The translations under genes and the position numbers were made by a program. Below are positions 34,037-45,900 of a stretch of DNA of 64,000 bases, piece after piece. Source of the DNA: Hsuehochloa calcarea (Eukaryota; Streptophyta; Magnoliopsida; Poales; Poaceae); assembly GCA_036346395.1 (NCBI GenBank), contig CM070604.1, positions 39,893,662 through 39,957,661 on the forward strand. Direction: 5' to 3'. A model generated the notes under the pieces. The model saw nothing but the letters and a program-made list of their open reading frames with translations. It ran no database searches and was not told where the DNA came from. The first letter of the stretch is position 1, and each line of letters begins with the position of its first letter.

Positions 34037-34552
34037 CGGTCCTCCTTTATGCCGATTCCAATAAACCCGCGCGTGTATCATGTAATACATCTAACCAACC
34101 CTGCGGGTATGTAATGTGCATTTCGAAATATCGTCAATTTTATGTATCAAAAGCTACATTGCAACTCCATTTGATATGTTGACACTCTTAGTTCTCTGTT
34201 TTTATGTGAATATAGCGCAATAATATACACATAATATACAAAATATGCATACAAATATAACGCAACAAAATTACATATCATCTGTGTAGTGCAGTTACAG
34301 ATGGATACAATTGAAAGACAATAAGGGGATATAAATGAAAGGGAATAAAGGAGAGATTCTTTGTCACATCGCGATGTCTGGATATCACAGGTGAGTTGGT
34401 CCAAAGGACAACTACCAATATATTTATTGCATGGTAGTCAAACAAATGCCATGGTTATCATGTTCAACAAATTAGTCAACGAACTGAAAACAATCTTGAG
34501 AATTCACTCAGATTATTTCCATGTGTATTTTCAATCTGTATCCGTACATTGA

Positions 34553-34729
34553 TTAGCAAAATCTCACATACGCACGATGGCCGTGCGGTGTTGGGAGGAA
34601 TGCACGGTGGTCGTGCGGTTTTGGTTTTGGTTTTGGCTACGCGTTGGTCTATTAGGAAAACCGCACGGTGACCGTGCGAACGAGACTCTATTTTTGTAAA
34701 TACCACACGACGAATGTCATTTTTGCTAA
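34553..34729. mobile_element. Small inverted-repeat element with CGCACGGT palindromes (copy 1)
   Basis: Ends are TTAGCAAA (34553) and ATTTTTGCTAA (to 34729), inverted with respect to each other. The interior has three palindromic units: GCACGATGGCCGTGC, GCACGGTGGTCGTGC and CGCACGGTGACCGTGCG. No coding capacity. The same structure recurs at 36378-36744. Confidence 0.7.
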
Positions 34730-35244
34730 TTCGTGGAACATGCCAACATAAAAAAAAAAAAAAAAAACTCACGCGGCTGAGGGTGGGAAGTACTTAAACA
34801 CGTAGCGGAGAACGCGTGCTTGGGGATATGTCACCACTGACTAGTCTATACGTAGGCATTCGCAAACAGTTGCAGTAGTATAACCGGCGCTCTTTGCTTG
34901 ACGTTATCGTGCATGATCCATTCCATCTTCTCGCCACATGAAACGTCCTCCTCTCATGACTGGAATAAGTAAATATAATTGGAAAAGGTATCTCCATAGG
35001 ACTTTGCGCAAATACACATAAATAATCCACTCAACTTGAAGTTGATTCCCAAGCTGATTGGGAATGAACTCATACCTTTAGCTAGCCAGCCAAAAAAAAA
35101 AAACAGGTGCATACTAGGCGGGCTAATTATATATGGATCGGCCTTTCCCCGTATAAGTCAAACATTATCTTGTCGTTCTTTAAAGAAGAAAATTAAGGAG
35201 TATTCATCGGAAGAGAGATTGTGCTAGTCATAATTCCACATCTC

Positions 35245-35403
35245 AATTAATGTGCCAAAATCTAGAATAACATAATTTATGAAACAGTAGTTGGGAGTAT
35301 ATATAGTAAGTTGCAAAGTTGCAACATATGTTTGTGTGATCTGTTTGAACTACATAATTCAAGATTCAAGATTCATAATTAATGTGCCAAAATCTAGAAT
35401 AAC
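35245..35403. repeat. 27-bp direct repeat pair
   Basis: An identical 27-bp sequence beginning aattaatgtgcc occurs at 35245-35271 and 35377-35403, in otherwise featureless AT-rich DNA. Confidence 0.75.
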
Positions 35404-35461
35404 TCATACCTTTAGGACGCATTTGAATGTAAGGAAAAGTAAAAGATAAATTAAAGTGGTG

Positions 35462-35590
35462 AAGAATCCATCCACCTGTCTTTGCACTAAAGCACCGCTT
35501 CCAAACCCCGGCGTAGTATGCTTGTATATATATATAATAGCGGAGGCTACCAACTCCAAGCAAATTATCCACGCATGTGGATGGATTCTT
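35462..35590. repeat. 14-bp perfect inverted repeat with ~100-bp spacer
   Basis: AAGAATCCATCCAC at 35462-35475 pairs with GTGGATGGATTCTT at 35577-35590. The spacer contains a short TA run and a less perfect partner (accgcttccaa). No gene is evident. Confidence 0.7.
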
Positions 35591-36377
35591 AATGCTGGTC
35601 ATTTGGAGAAGAAACCGCAGGGCTATTTTTTTAGCAGGGATGAATTTGCAAGAATACTTTCGCCTTAATTTATGCCCTGTTTTGCAGGGGCTATGTCTCA
35701 GTGACCGCAAACTCATCAACACGGGGAAAGATATAATCAAATTAATATTTTAACAATATAAACTACTAACTTCACTTGTGCCCCTCCCTTGTGATACGAG
35801 ATTTTTTTCCTACTTCGTGTGGGAATTAACCTGTGTCATGTGAATATCATGTATTCTAAACGGTACCTTAGCTCGAATATCAAGCTGTGCTTAAGGATTA
35901 TAAATTGATTTACTGTGCATCCGAGTACGAAGCCAATGATATCGATATATTGGCAGGAGAATGCTAGCCAACAATCTCCATTTCCATAAGTGTAAATCAC
36001 AATTTCGATCATTTTCATTTTTCTTTTCCTTTTAAAGATGGTATTTTTACCGGTCGGATTTCTACGCCCCCACTAGCTACCTTACCTAGAACACATATTA
36101 GTACATGCATATGTTTAAGGGAAAAGAAGTACATGTTTAATCACGAGTGAGTGCCATACAACTGCCATGTAATTGTCTAGGTAGAATCATGAGACATACA
36201 TGCGTGTTCATCTCGTTGTTGCTTATGCAGGTGTAGTCAGGCACAGCAGCTGAACCCATCAACCCAATCCCTCTGGACCCTTTGGTATGCATTCACAAGA
36301 CCCTCGTTGATTCTCACTCGCTCTTTCTGATGTCTTGGACTGAATCTTTGGCCGAAATGACGATGTTTGAAACATGA

Positions 36378-36744
36378 TTAGCAAAAATTGGTGTTCTCGT
36401 AACTCTAATCGTAAAAATAACACTCTCGTCCGTGCAGTTACTGTGCGATTTAGTCATAGGGCGACACGTGGCGGTAAACCGCACGGTCACCACGCGGTTT
36501 AGCCACGGGACGTCACGTGGCACTGTGACCGTGTGGTTTAGCCGCCACGTGTTGTCACGTGGTTAAACTGCACGGTCATACACGGGTCATTGTAACCGTG
36601 CGGTTTAGCCGTCACGTGTCACCCTGTGGTTAAAACCGCACAGTGATCGTGCGGTTTACCGTTACGTATCGTCCCGTGGCTTATTCGGTACAGATGAGAG
36701 TGTTATTTTTACCATTTTGGCTACGAGGATGTTATTTTTGCTAA
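36378..36744. mobile_element. Small inverted-repeat element with CGCACGGT palindromes (copy 2)
   Basis: Imperfect terminal inverted repeats of about 55 bp run from TTAGCAAAAATTGGTGTTC to a minus-strand counterpart ending 36744 (GAGAGTGTTATTTTTAC is shared). The interior has at least four palindromic modules of the type AACCGCACGG-x(n)-CCGTGCGGTTTAG alternating with CACGTGGC/GTCACGTG blocks. Same ends as copy 1. Target duplication not resolved. Confidence 0.75.
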
Positions 36745-37572
36745 TAACACTTTAAATAGTACCATTTTGGCTAAAAACTCTCTTGAACTTATCTTTCTGA
36801 GCTCACAATCTCACGTTCTAGCTAGAGAACTTGGGTAGAAAAGCAGCCACATGTGCCAACCATGGAAGTTGAACTTCGGCAAATTAGAACTATGAAAAAA
36901 GCGATGTTGCTTAACCGGCTAAATTATCACAAGTAGGCTACTGTCATATCGTCATATCTTGTTTGATCATCTCTCTTTATATAATACTGAGCTAAATTAA
37001 CTTACAAGAAACAAAATGGATATAGAATGTAGAACCCTTGACAATGACACTGCCAATGATGGTCAGCCGCTATACACAAACAGTGCAACCGAAAACGAAA
37101 AGAACCGAACCTTTTTGGTATATGCACTGAATGCACGCACCGATTGCACGATCCATATTGCATCGTGATCCAACTCCGCTGTGCAATGATAAGCTCCTCC
37201 TAGATCACGACTCCTGAGGCCCGACGGTTCTTGATGTCGGCGCGTGATGGATCCGATCCGACGGTTCATGGACTATTGATACATGTTTGTCAGTGTTTTG
37301 CAACGAAAAGACGGCGATTGTCATATGCTTAGAACATACGGATTCCGTATCAATTTCACAGTAACTTTGTAAGAAGCAGTGTAATTCCTCTAAAATTGCT
37401 ATCAAAACCTTCTGTTACCTTGAAGCACGGTCTGTATTGTTCCATATCTGGCCATCTGGGTAAATGGATCAGCTAGGGCAGTGTATAAGTGTTTGTTTTC
37501 TACACTCGAGAAGCAACGGGTCATAAAAAATAGAACAAAACAACGCATTTATAGGATGGGGTTCCTCTATAC

Positions 37573-38300
37573 ACATTGTCAAGGATACAAGGGTATTTGT
37601 GAGACTTGCTTTTCCTGGGCTACGTCTTGTCTAATTACCACGGACGTACGGAGATACCGATGCGGACGGAAGGCTCACTAACAGATCCTGGACGAAGAGA
37701 TCCACGGTCGTACAGGATACACGGACAAAGAAACGCCGGCTGTCGCTCGCGATGCGGCGTCCACTATTGAGACGTGGCTGCTTCTTCGACGAACGGACTA
37801 CGACGTGCACCACGGACAAAGAAATCAATGTCATGAGCAGCTCGTCGAGGTCGTTGTCCGGGAGATCCGAGCAGGCTACGACGAGAGGCAGCCCCCGGAA
37901 GCAAAGGCAGCGGCAGTAGAGAAGCGGGTAGAGGCTAGGAAGAGGCAGCCGCTACAGGAAACCGTAACATTAGTTCTGATAACAATGCGGACGGAAGGCT
38001 CACTAACAGATCCTGGACGAAGAGATCCACGGTCGTACAGATACACGGACAAAGAACGCCGGTATGCCGCCGCGATGCGGCGTCCAAGATTGAGACGTGG
38101 TCGCTTCTTCGACGAACGGACTACGACGTGCACCACGGACAAAGAAATCAATGTCATGAGCAGCTCGTTGAGGTCGTCGTCCGTGAGATCCGAGCGAGCT
38201 ACGACGAGAGGCAGCCCGGAAGCAAAGGCGTGGCAGAGAGAAGCGGGTAGAGGCTAGGAAGAGGCACCGCTACAGAAACCGTAACATTAGTTACGATACC
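37573..38300 (+). repeat. LTR fragment with internal tandem duplication (same family as lipase-intron element)
   Basis: The stretch from 'aaggatacaagggtatttgtgag' matches 43530 onward in the 5' LTR of the element at 43456-45507. Two successive units (37659-37982 and 37983-38300, period about 324 bp) both start gatgcggacggaaggctc and end ccgtaacattagtt. The open frames across it look fortuitous. Confidence 0.75.
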
Positions 38301-38341
38301 ATGTTATGAATATTGTGTGTACATTTAAGAGGTCAAATGAG

Positions 38342-38342
<1 letters not shown>

Positions 38343-38401
<59 letters not shown>
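38343..38401. repeat. (TA)n microsatellite
   Basis: About 29 uninterrupted TA units just outside the left end of the FAR1-type MULE. A shorter TA run sits just outside its right end (42258-42276). Confidence 0.95.
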
Positions 38402-38404
<3 letters not shown>

Positions 38405-38569
38405 TCGATCAGTGGAAACCATGTTCTGTGCAAACTTTGAAACTATCGATCTAGACCACGGCCGCGATCCGATGGCTAGAGATGGAGGTGGGGCTTTTTG
38501 CACTTAAACGCCCGCCTCAAAGATCGCTAATCATGTTGTTTTGCAAATCACCCTCCTCTAATCGCAGGC

Positions 38570-38920
38570 GCACCCAAAGAAACAGTCCGTGTTATCGCCC
38601 GCCCGTTCGTCTTTTCCATCGGACGCAGCGAGATCCGCCGCGCGTGCCGCGACTCACCGGCGGGCCGCCCTCGCCTCGCCGCTCTCGCGCCGCTGCTTCC
38701 TGCGCGCTGGCTGCGACTCGCCCAGCCTTGCCCGGGATGGACGCCGTCTTTGGTGCTCGGATCTCGCTCTCCGTCGCGCTGCCCAGACCACGGCCCTCGG
38801 CAAGGTGCCGGGCTCCGCGGCGGCGTACCGGAGGATGGACCAGTACGCCACGGCACGGGCCACGCCAGCTACCTGCGGGAGAGAGTCTCGCCGGACGAGA
38901 TGGTCTGAACTCTGAAGCTC
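38570..38920. other. GC-rich segment of unknown origin inside the FAR1-type MULE
   Basis: About 350 bp of sharply higher GC than the surrounding element, open in several frames, between the left TIR and the transposase stop. It resembles coding DNA from a grass gene, but no family motif was recognised. A captured gene fragment is possible. Confidence 0.35.
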
Positions 38921-39333
38921 TGAATATCATTGACATGAACACTAGGTTCTACAGTGTGTCTGACTGTACTTCTTGAAATTGAATGTACTCATAGAAGATG
39001 ACGAAGTATATAAACTAGTATCTTTGCAATTTCAGTCTATTTTTTCACCGAAAGTGCTTTGCAATTTTTCATGCAGTTGAGTTCAGTTCAGTTGAGTCAC
39101 AGAATTGAAAATAAACAAGTATCTTGTGCATTTCAAAAGGAGTTCACAGAAAGTGGTTAACTAAATTCTTCTTCTGAACTATGGCTTCAGCCACAAGGTC
39201 ATATTGCAGGTACACTCGAACTGCAATTAAAAAAAAAGGAGCATGGTACAGTCGTACATTGCAGTGAACTCAAAATCCAAAATACATTGCAGTGTTTACA
39301 AGAAGCACAAGAGTAAATTGTTCAATTGAAATA

Positions 39334-41804
39334 TCAGCCAACAACATTGTTTGGGCAATTACGTGCATCATGATCCCCTTCTTGCTTACATTTTCGACAC
39401 GTCCGTTTACCTTTACCCTTACTTCCAGCCTTCTTCTCCTTCGTCTCCTTGCTCTTCTTAATTCTTTTGCATCTCCCTTTCGAGTTGACATCATTTGGTG
39501 GATGTATATCGACCTCTTTTGGAATTTTACTACCAAGGAAAGATTCATATTCATCCTGTTTTTCAACTCTCATAGCAGGCATGATCTTTTGGAGAGGCTC
39601 TACTAGGTTGGATAAACTAGAATATAAAAAGTCCATCCCTTGTTCAGAGCTCTTGGCCATTTGAATAAGATCTTCAAACTTGTTGCGTGAATCTGAAATC
39701 TTTTTCCGCATGGCCACCTCCATAGGATCTTTAGGCTTTTCATCTAGTAGGTTACCTTCCTCATCAAAGAATAGTTCCCTGTAAAATTAAAGATCTGATC
39801 AAGACTATTGTACAAAACAGAAAATATAGGTGAACAGAGAGGGAAAAAAATAAGTACACACCTTTTACATCTTTTCTCCCATCGCTTCATTATATATAAC
39901 GATGGTATCTCAGTTTGCTCCTCGGCTCTAAGCACTTGTATGATATGACGACATGGGATGCCATAAGACTCATATAATTTACAGGAGCACCTACCAAACA
40001 TGTTCGACTTGTTCATCTGAACAAGTCGATCTTTTCCAGTTTGGCTGCTGATGGTGAAACATTTTATATCTGCACACTCTGAAATACCTTGAATAATGCA
40101 ATGGTCTCTTGCAGCTAAGATTTGTTCCTGAAATTTACTGAAAACTTCATGTGTATATATCAGACTACATTGCTTCTCCATGGCCCATGGTGTCATCAAT
40201 TTAGGAGTGGTGTGAAGACTTGTATTGTCAACTTTCAATTCCTCTTGGCGCTGGCACTCCAAAGCTGTGTCAAACCTTAGCCAGAACTCAACAAAGGTCA
40301 ACTTTCTACGAATGAAACGGTTAAAAAAAGAATTTGCACTCTCCGATCGTGATGTAGTCCTAAGCATTCCTGCTAGAGGTATGTCCAAAAAGTATACCGG
40401 AATCCATGAGTCGCGAATGGCAAACCTAGTGGAAAACCAATCGTTTCCCATGAGTTCATAATCTGTTATGATAGCATTCCATTGTGACACAAAATCATCT
40501 GAATTCTCGGTCCCCCAAACACACTTGTTTAGTCTTTCCCAAAACTTTTCATCTTTTCTTATAGAGGGCCCCACCTTCTCAGATACCTTTTCCATGATAT
40601 GCCACATGCAAAGTCTATGAGCTGTATCTGGCAGAATCTGAGCAATAGCAGCCTTCATGCTCGCATCTTCATCGGTTGTGATTAGATGAGGTGCTACTCC
40701 ACCCATAACCTTAAGAAAGGTGTTAAACAACCATACATATGAATCGATCTTTTCATCTGCTAAGAATGCTGCCAAGGAAAACACTTTGCAAGTGATGATT
40801 AACTCCAGTGAATGGCACAAATTTCATGTTATACTGGTTGGTGGTATATGTTGCATCTACCGAAACCACATCACCAAAAACACTATAGTTTTTCCTGCAT
40901 AAAGCATCTGCCCAAAATACGCGAACAAGTCGTCCTTGTTCATCCACCATAAACTCATAAAAGAAGGCTGGATTTACTTCCTTCTTTCGCTCAAGTTGTG
41001 CCACAAACATTTGTGCATCTCCATCCTTGATTTTGGTTTTGAGGTCACGGTAATAGTTTTTCAAATCCATCAGTGTGCACCCAACATTCTGAAACCCACC
41101 CTCACTGACATGGAGAAGTCGATATGCCTGTGAGGTGCCAATGCTAGCCTTATGACAATTGAACAAAGCACTCTTTGCCCTCTCACTGACATTACGGTTG
41201 GATCTTAGCAAATGCCTCTTATCTGGCGACACAAAACCATGGCTGTGTTTCTCAACCATTGAAAATATTCGATACTTCTTGTCGCTACCAAGCTTGACGA
41301 CAATATGTGCCTCACAACCACATCTGGCTTCCATCACATTATGTGTCTTTCTTTTTTTCCCAGAATCATCACTAACATTTGTTACGTTCTCCTTTCTATA
41401 TCCTTCCCTTGAACAACAGTACCTCTTGAATAATATTTCCTCATTTTGCTTCTTGTCGACTCAACACGAATCGAGAAACCAGCTTCATGTGCATACGACT
41501 TGTAAAATTCCTCCACATCTGCGAGTGTATCAAAGATCATTCCAACCATTGGCTTCAAATGTTCTTTGGAACTTACTGCTGTACTCGGAAAAGATTTTGG
41601 CCGTGGTGTGCTTGGATGTTCAAGGTGGGCTCCAACTCCGGCGTTGTTGACGGCATGATCCTCAGCGGAAACGGGATCAACGGCGACAACGGCATCAACA
41701 GCCTGATCCATGGCGGCGGCCTCGACGGAGACGGGATCAACGGCGATGACGGCATCAACGGCGACGACGGCATCAACGGCAACGTCACGCACGCCGGACT
41801 CCAT
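39334..41804 (-). pseudogene. FAR1-related (FRS-like) MULE transposase, two frameshifts
   Basis: Minus strand from ATG 41804. An N-terminal Val/Asp/Ala repeat (VDAVVAVDAV) precedes the FAR1 DNA-binding region (LADVEEFYKSYAHEAGFSIR ... YCCSREGYRKEN ... ARCGCEAHIVVKL). The MULE catalytic domain follows: VVSVDATYTTNQYNMKFVPF, ADEKIDSYVWLFNTFLKVMG, LITTDEDASMKAAIAQILPD, HRLCMWHIMEKV. A SWIM zinc finger (CSCKLYESYGIPCRHIIQVL) comes next. A GT..AG intron (39861-39779) joins RWEKRCK-R to ELFFDEEGNLLDEKPKDPME. The C-terminus is a Lys-rich tail and knuckle CRKCKQEGDHDARNC, stop 39334-39336. One base is missing near 41462 and one near 40778; otherwise all domains are present. A host-domesticated FRS gene is unlikely because the TIRs flank it closely. 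Confidence 0.87.
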
Positions 41805-42256
41805 GGCAGCGGCGGTGCAGACTCACGGCGCAACTCTTGACGAGTCTCCTCCGCCTACAGACTCACGTATGAGATGAGCATCAGACTCACGTATGACATG
41901 AACAAGCTAACGACTCCATGCCGGACTCACGTAAGAACAGGAGGATACTCACGTACGAACTGATTCAGATTAGTCTGGGCGTCGTCCTGATTCGTCTTCG
42001 CGTCGGCGTCTAGTGAATCCGGGAGCCAGGAGGTGGTGGCACGCCTGCGATGCCGTCCTCGTCCTGCCCGTCTCGCCGAACAGCTCGTGGCCGCCGCCGG
42101 CGCCCAGGAAAAACGAAACGACAAGAAACGAAACGACGCCAAACTATCGACACAGACCTGTTTGCTGGGGGTGATTTGCAAAACAACATGATTAGCAGTG
42201 CTGGGGGCGGGCGTTTAAGTGCAAAAAAGCCCTACCTCCATCTCTAGCCATCGGAT

Positions 42257-42964
42257 GCTATATATATATATATATTACAAAGGGCAATAAGTCTAAATCC
42301 TAGAACAATAGACAATACCACAAATACTTTTATATCCTTAACACACATTACATAGTGACTACAGACTACTGATTAGTTTACGCTCCCAAGTTGACCTAGA
42401 ACTTTATATCCTTAACACACATTACATAGTGACTACAGACTACCGATTAGTTTACGCTCCCAAGTTGACCTAGGACACGATCTGAGCAACCCTCAACGCT
42501 GGAGCCAAACGAGTAACAAGATTTGAGTCCTAATGTGAAATGGGGCATTTTGTCAAACGATTTATACATCACTTGTGCAGAATCTGATTATAAATTCCAA
42601 GAGACCATAAGTACGCATCCTTTCATAACCAAATGAACAATTGAAGTGTATTGTTAAGTGTAAAGCAAACATATGTAATAAAATCTGATTCATTGCCCAG
42701 AAACAAGATACAAAACCTGTATTAATCGACTTACGAGACTTCGGAGATTCAAGAATGCACAGGTAAAGTCTACATATACACAGAGACAGCCCTCGGCACT
42801 AGCCAATTCAGGGCAGCCTATCTCTTATATCGCAAAATGACTCAATGTCAAAAAGAAATTTCCGCGAAGGTAAAAAACATGATAGACAACAATGTACTCT
42901 TGTATCCAACCGGTGGAAAGAATGAATTGCCATGTGAAAAGGAGTCTTGAGAGTTGACTCCTCA
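42257..42964. other. Downstream region of the lipase gene
   Basis: Non-coding. Includes a short TA run and a 73-bp tandem duplication (two units, about 42328-42400 and 42401-42472, containing 'ccttaacacacattacatag'). The part closest to 42965 is presumably lipase 3' UTR. Confidence 0.55.
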
Positions 42965-45900
42965 CTACTCAATAACAATGTCCCTTGTCATGATGTCCCT
43001 CTTCACAAGAAGCTTCCCATCTTCATCCCTGGTGAAAAGCTTATCCATCAGCTCATCCCAACTAGTTCTTCCTGCAGATTTTGGTTCTGAGGTCGTCTCG
43101 CTATGAGTATCAGAGGGTGGTGCAGGGCTAGCACCGTCGCGGGTCTCGTCTTCGGGCAGGTCTACCGCATGGGGAACATCTAAGGTCTTTGCTCTCTCGA
43201 GGGCATTCTTGTGTTCATCCTCAAAACTTTGCAATCTTTCCATCTTTTGTTGCGCAGGTGGAGTTGTTGCCTTCTCACTTTCCTTCATTAGCTGCAAAAA
43301 GGTGTAGCTGTAATTATAAACAAGTATTCACTGTGGAGCTTAGCAAATCAGTGCTGCAACTGTAAGTTCCAGCGAGCCTTATTACTTTCTTGTAGGCTCT
43401 TTAATTTCAGCCAATGGAAAATAGTGAGAAGAACCATGACAATGGTTGTCGCGTGTGAATAGTACCCACGGTACTGTATCATTGTGCACTGTTTATAGCT
43501 GCCCGGGTGCATTGGTGGTCAAGAAATTGCACGTTGTTAAGGATATAAGGGTATTTGTGAGCGACTTGTTTTTTCTTGAGCTGCGTCTTGTCCAATTACC
43601 ACGGTCACGCGGAGATACCAATGCGGACGGAAGGCTCACTAACAGATCCTGGACGAAGAGATCCACGGTCGTACAGGATACATGGACGAAGAAACGCCGG
43701 CTGTCGCTCGCGATACAGCGTCCACTATCAAGACATGGCGGCTTCTTTGACGAACGGACTACGACATGCACCATGGACAAAGAAATCGATGTCGTGAGCA
43801 GCTTGTCGAGGTCGTCGTCCGGGAGATCCGAGCAGGCTACGACGAGAGGCCGTCCCCAGGAGCAAAGATCGGTCCTCCTAAGGGCAGCAGCAGCGGAGAA
43901 GTGGGTAGAGGCTAGGATTTACCTGTTATTTAGATTTACTTTAGAAGTAGAGATATGACTCAAGTTGAGTCATACCTATAAAACAGATAGCATGTATGCA
44001 TTATCAATCAAACAAAAAATATGAATTAATCTAGTCTCCCTCCCAAGGTTCTATCATCCCAGTCTATAGTCTAATATCTCATCCCATCAAGCCATAACTG
44101 TCCGGCCTTCTTCTAGTGGTGTTTATCCTGTTATGAACTTAGGTTCATGACATTTGGTATTATAGCAGTCAATCCCATTCCACAACTTCTGATATCATAG
44201 TAATTGCGACAAATCAAACCATCAAACCTACCACCGACTAAGTTCATAACATTTGGTATTATAGCAGTCAATCCCATTCCACAACTTCTGATATCATAGT
44301 GATTGCGACAAATCAAACCATCAAACCTACCACCGAGTCGTTAGGCATGATAAAGACTAACGCCAATAAGATGGCTACGAGTACCAACGATAACAACAAG
44401 AAGATGGCGGCAAGATTATCGCGGATCAGAAGGAGAATGCGCAACAAGAGGAGGTGGCGGTGTTTACAGCAGCCACTGCGATGCTGTCGGAACTTGCCAC
44501 GGTACTGCCACATCCTGTTGTGGCAGCTACAAAGCATACCGTGGCAGCCATAGCCATGCCGAAATCCATCGTGGCAACCGTATACCGCCGGGATGTTGCG
44601 ACCACCGAGGTGCGGCCAAAACTTGCCAATGCGCTACTGTGGCCGCTCCCATGCTTGCCGTAGCGATTGGTGAGTTTGCCGCAACCGAGCAAGGAGGTGA
44701 CGGGCTCTAAGGAATCTCGTCGGCATAGCAACCTCTCGTCGAAGTATGACTTCCAAGGATGCAACCGTGGCCACCACCACGCCTCGAGGACAAGATGTCG
44801 CGAAGGAGGAGAAGTCCACCCACAGAATACCGATCACATTGTGGATAGTACCTAAGGATAGAAATCCGGCCAGAATCACGGTTTCTGCCAGAACCGGCTT
44901 TCTTGGTGGCGGTAGGATTTGAAATCCCGTGGGTTTTCCAGAAGTTTACAAATTCAAATTTTGAATTTTGAATTTTGGTTGATTTTAAGCAAATTTAAAC
45001 GAAATTGACCGAAGTTTTCTCCGAGAAAACCGTAACCGGCCTATTCAGAATCGATCACGCCGCCGGGATTCCGCCGTTCCGTTTTTCAATCCCTGGTACC
45101 TACACACTGTTCACATCGGACCACGGGTACCTACACACTGTTCACATCGGACCACGGGAGTATTGGTGGTTGAGAAATAGAGATAATAATAGTTAGTTTC
45201 CTTGTTATTTAGATTTACTTCTTTAGAAATATATTCCATCTAGTAAAGATAGATTTCCTTAGAAATAGTGAAGTAAAGATAGATTTCCTTAGAAATAGTG
45301 ATTATTTCTTATGACTCGTATCAAGTCATCTCTATAGAAGAGATAGTATATATGTATTATCAATCAAGCAAGAAAGATGAATTAATCTAGTCTCCCTCCC
45401 AAGGTTTTTATCATCCATCTATAGTCTAATCTCTCGTCCCACCAAGCCGAAGCCACCCGACCTTCTTCCGGTAGTGCTTACCCCATTACGAACTAAGGTT
45501 CATGACAACGGCGGCTAGGAAATTATGCACACTAATGATCTATTGTCCTTAATTAATGTTGCCAATAGGAGCTTTCAGATGTTTGCTATTACATAGATGT
45601 GTATTTCTGAGCATGTTGTTTGAAATCAATTCCTGCTTTCTCTTGCAAGTCAATACTAGTAAAAACAAGAATGTCTTCCACAAATAATGTACTACTACAC
45701 ACCACGACGACAAACAAAAATAGCTCCTAAGTCTTATACTATCTTACGGAAGCAAAGCGTGCTGAAGAGAAAAATAGCAATTTTTTTACAGGGTAAATGT
45801 GCAAAGCCAAATCTCAAACACGATGCCCCACTTCAGGTTTACTAATCCAAACATAGGTACATAAGAAACCAGGAATCCATAAAATTGCATGCTCGTTTTT

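Larger units (their letters stand above)
38467..42256 (-). mobile_element. FAR1-type MULE (Jittery-like) with ~85 bp TIRs
   Basis: The left TIR (38467-38553) and right TIR (42170-42256) are near-perfect inverted repeats: ATCCGATGGCTAGAGATGG, then GCACTTAAACGCCCGCC, then GCTAATCATGTTGTTTTGC. The element is about 3.8 kb and contains one FAR1-related transposase gene on the minus strand. Flanking 9-11 bp do not match, so the insertion site was altered or the true ends lie slightly inside. The near-identical TIRs imply fairly recent activity. Confidence 0.85.

Noticed and set aside
36440..36700. Rho-independent-type terminator hairpins
   Set aside because: Strong palindromes, but nuclear plant DNA and clearly part of a two-copy inverted-repeat element.
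37805..38257. 150-codon plus-strand frame
   Set aside because: It runs across a tandem LTR duplication and is not kept in the related copy at 43619-43920.
38570..38976. Host protein-coding gene inside the FAR1-type MULE
   Set aside because: Open in several frames only because of GC content; no motif, start context or splice structure supports a gene.
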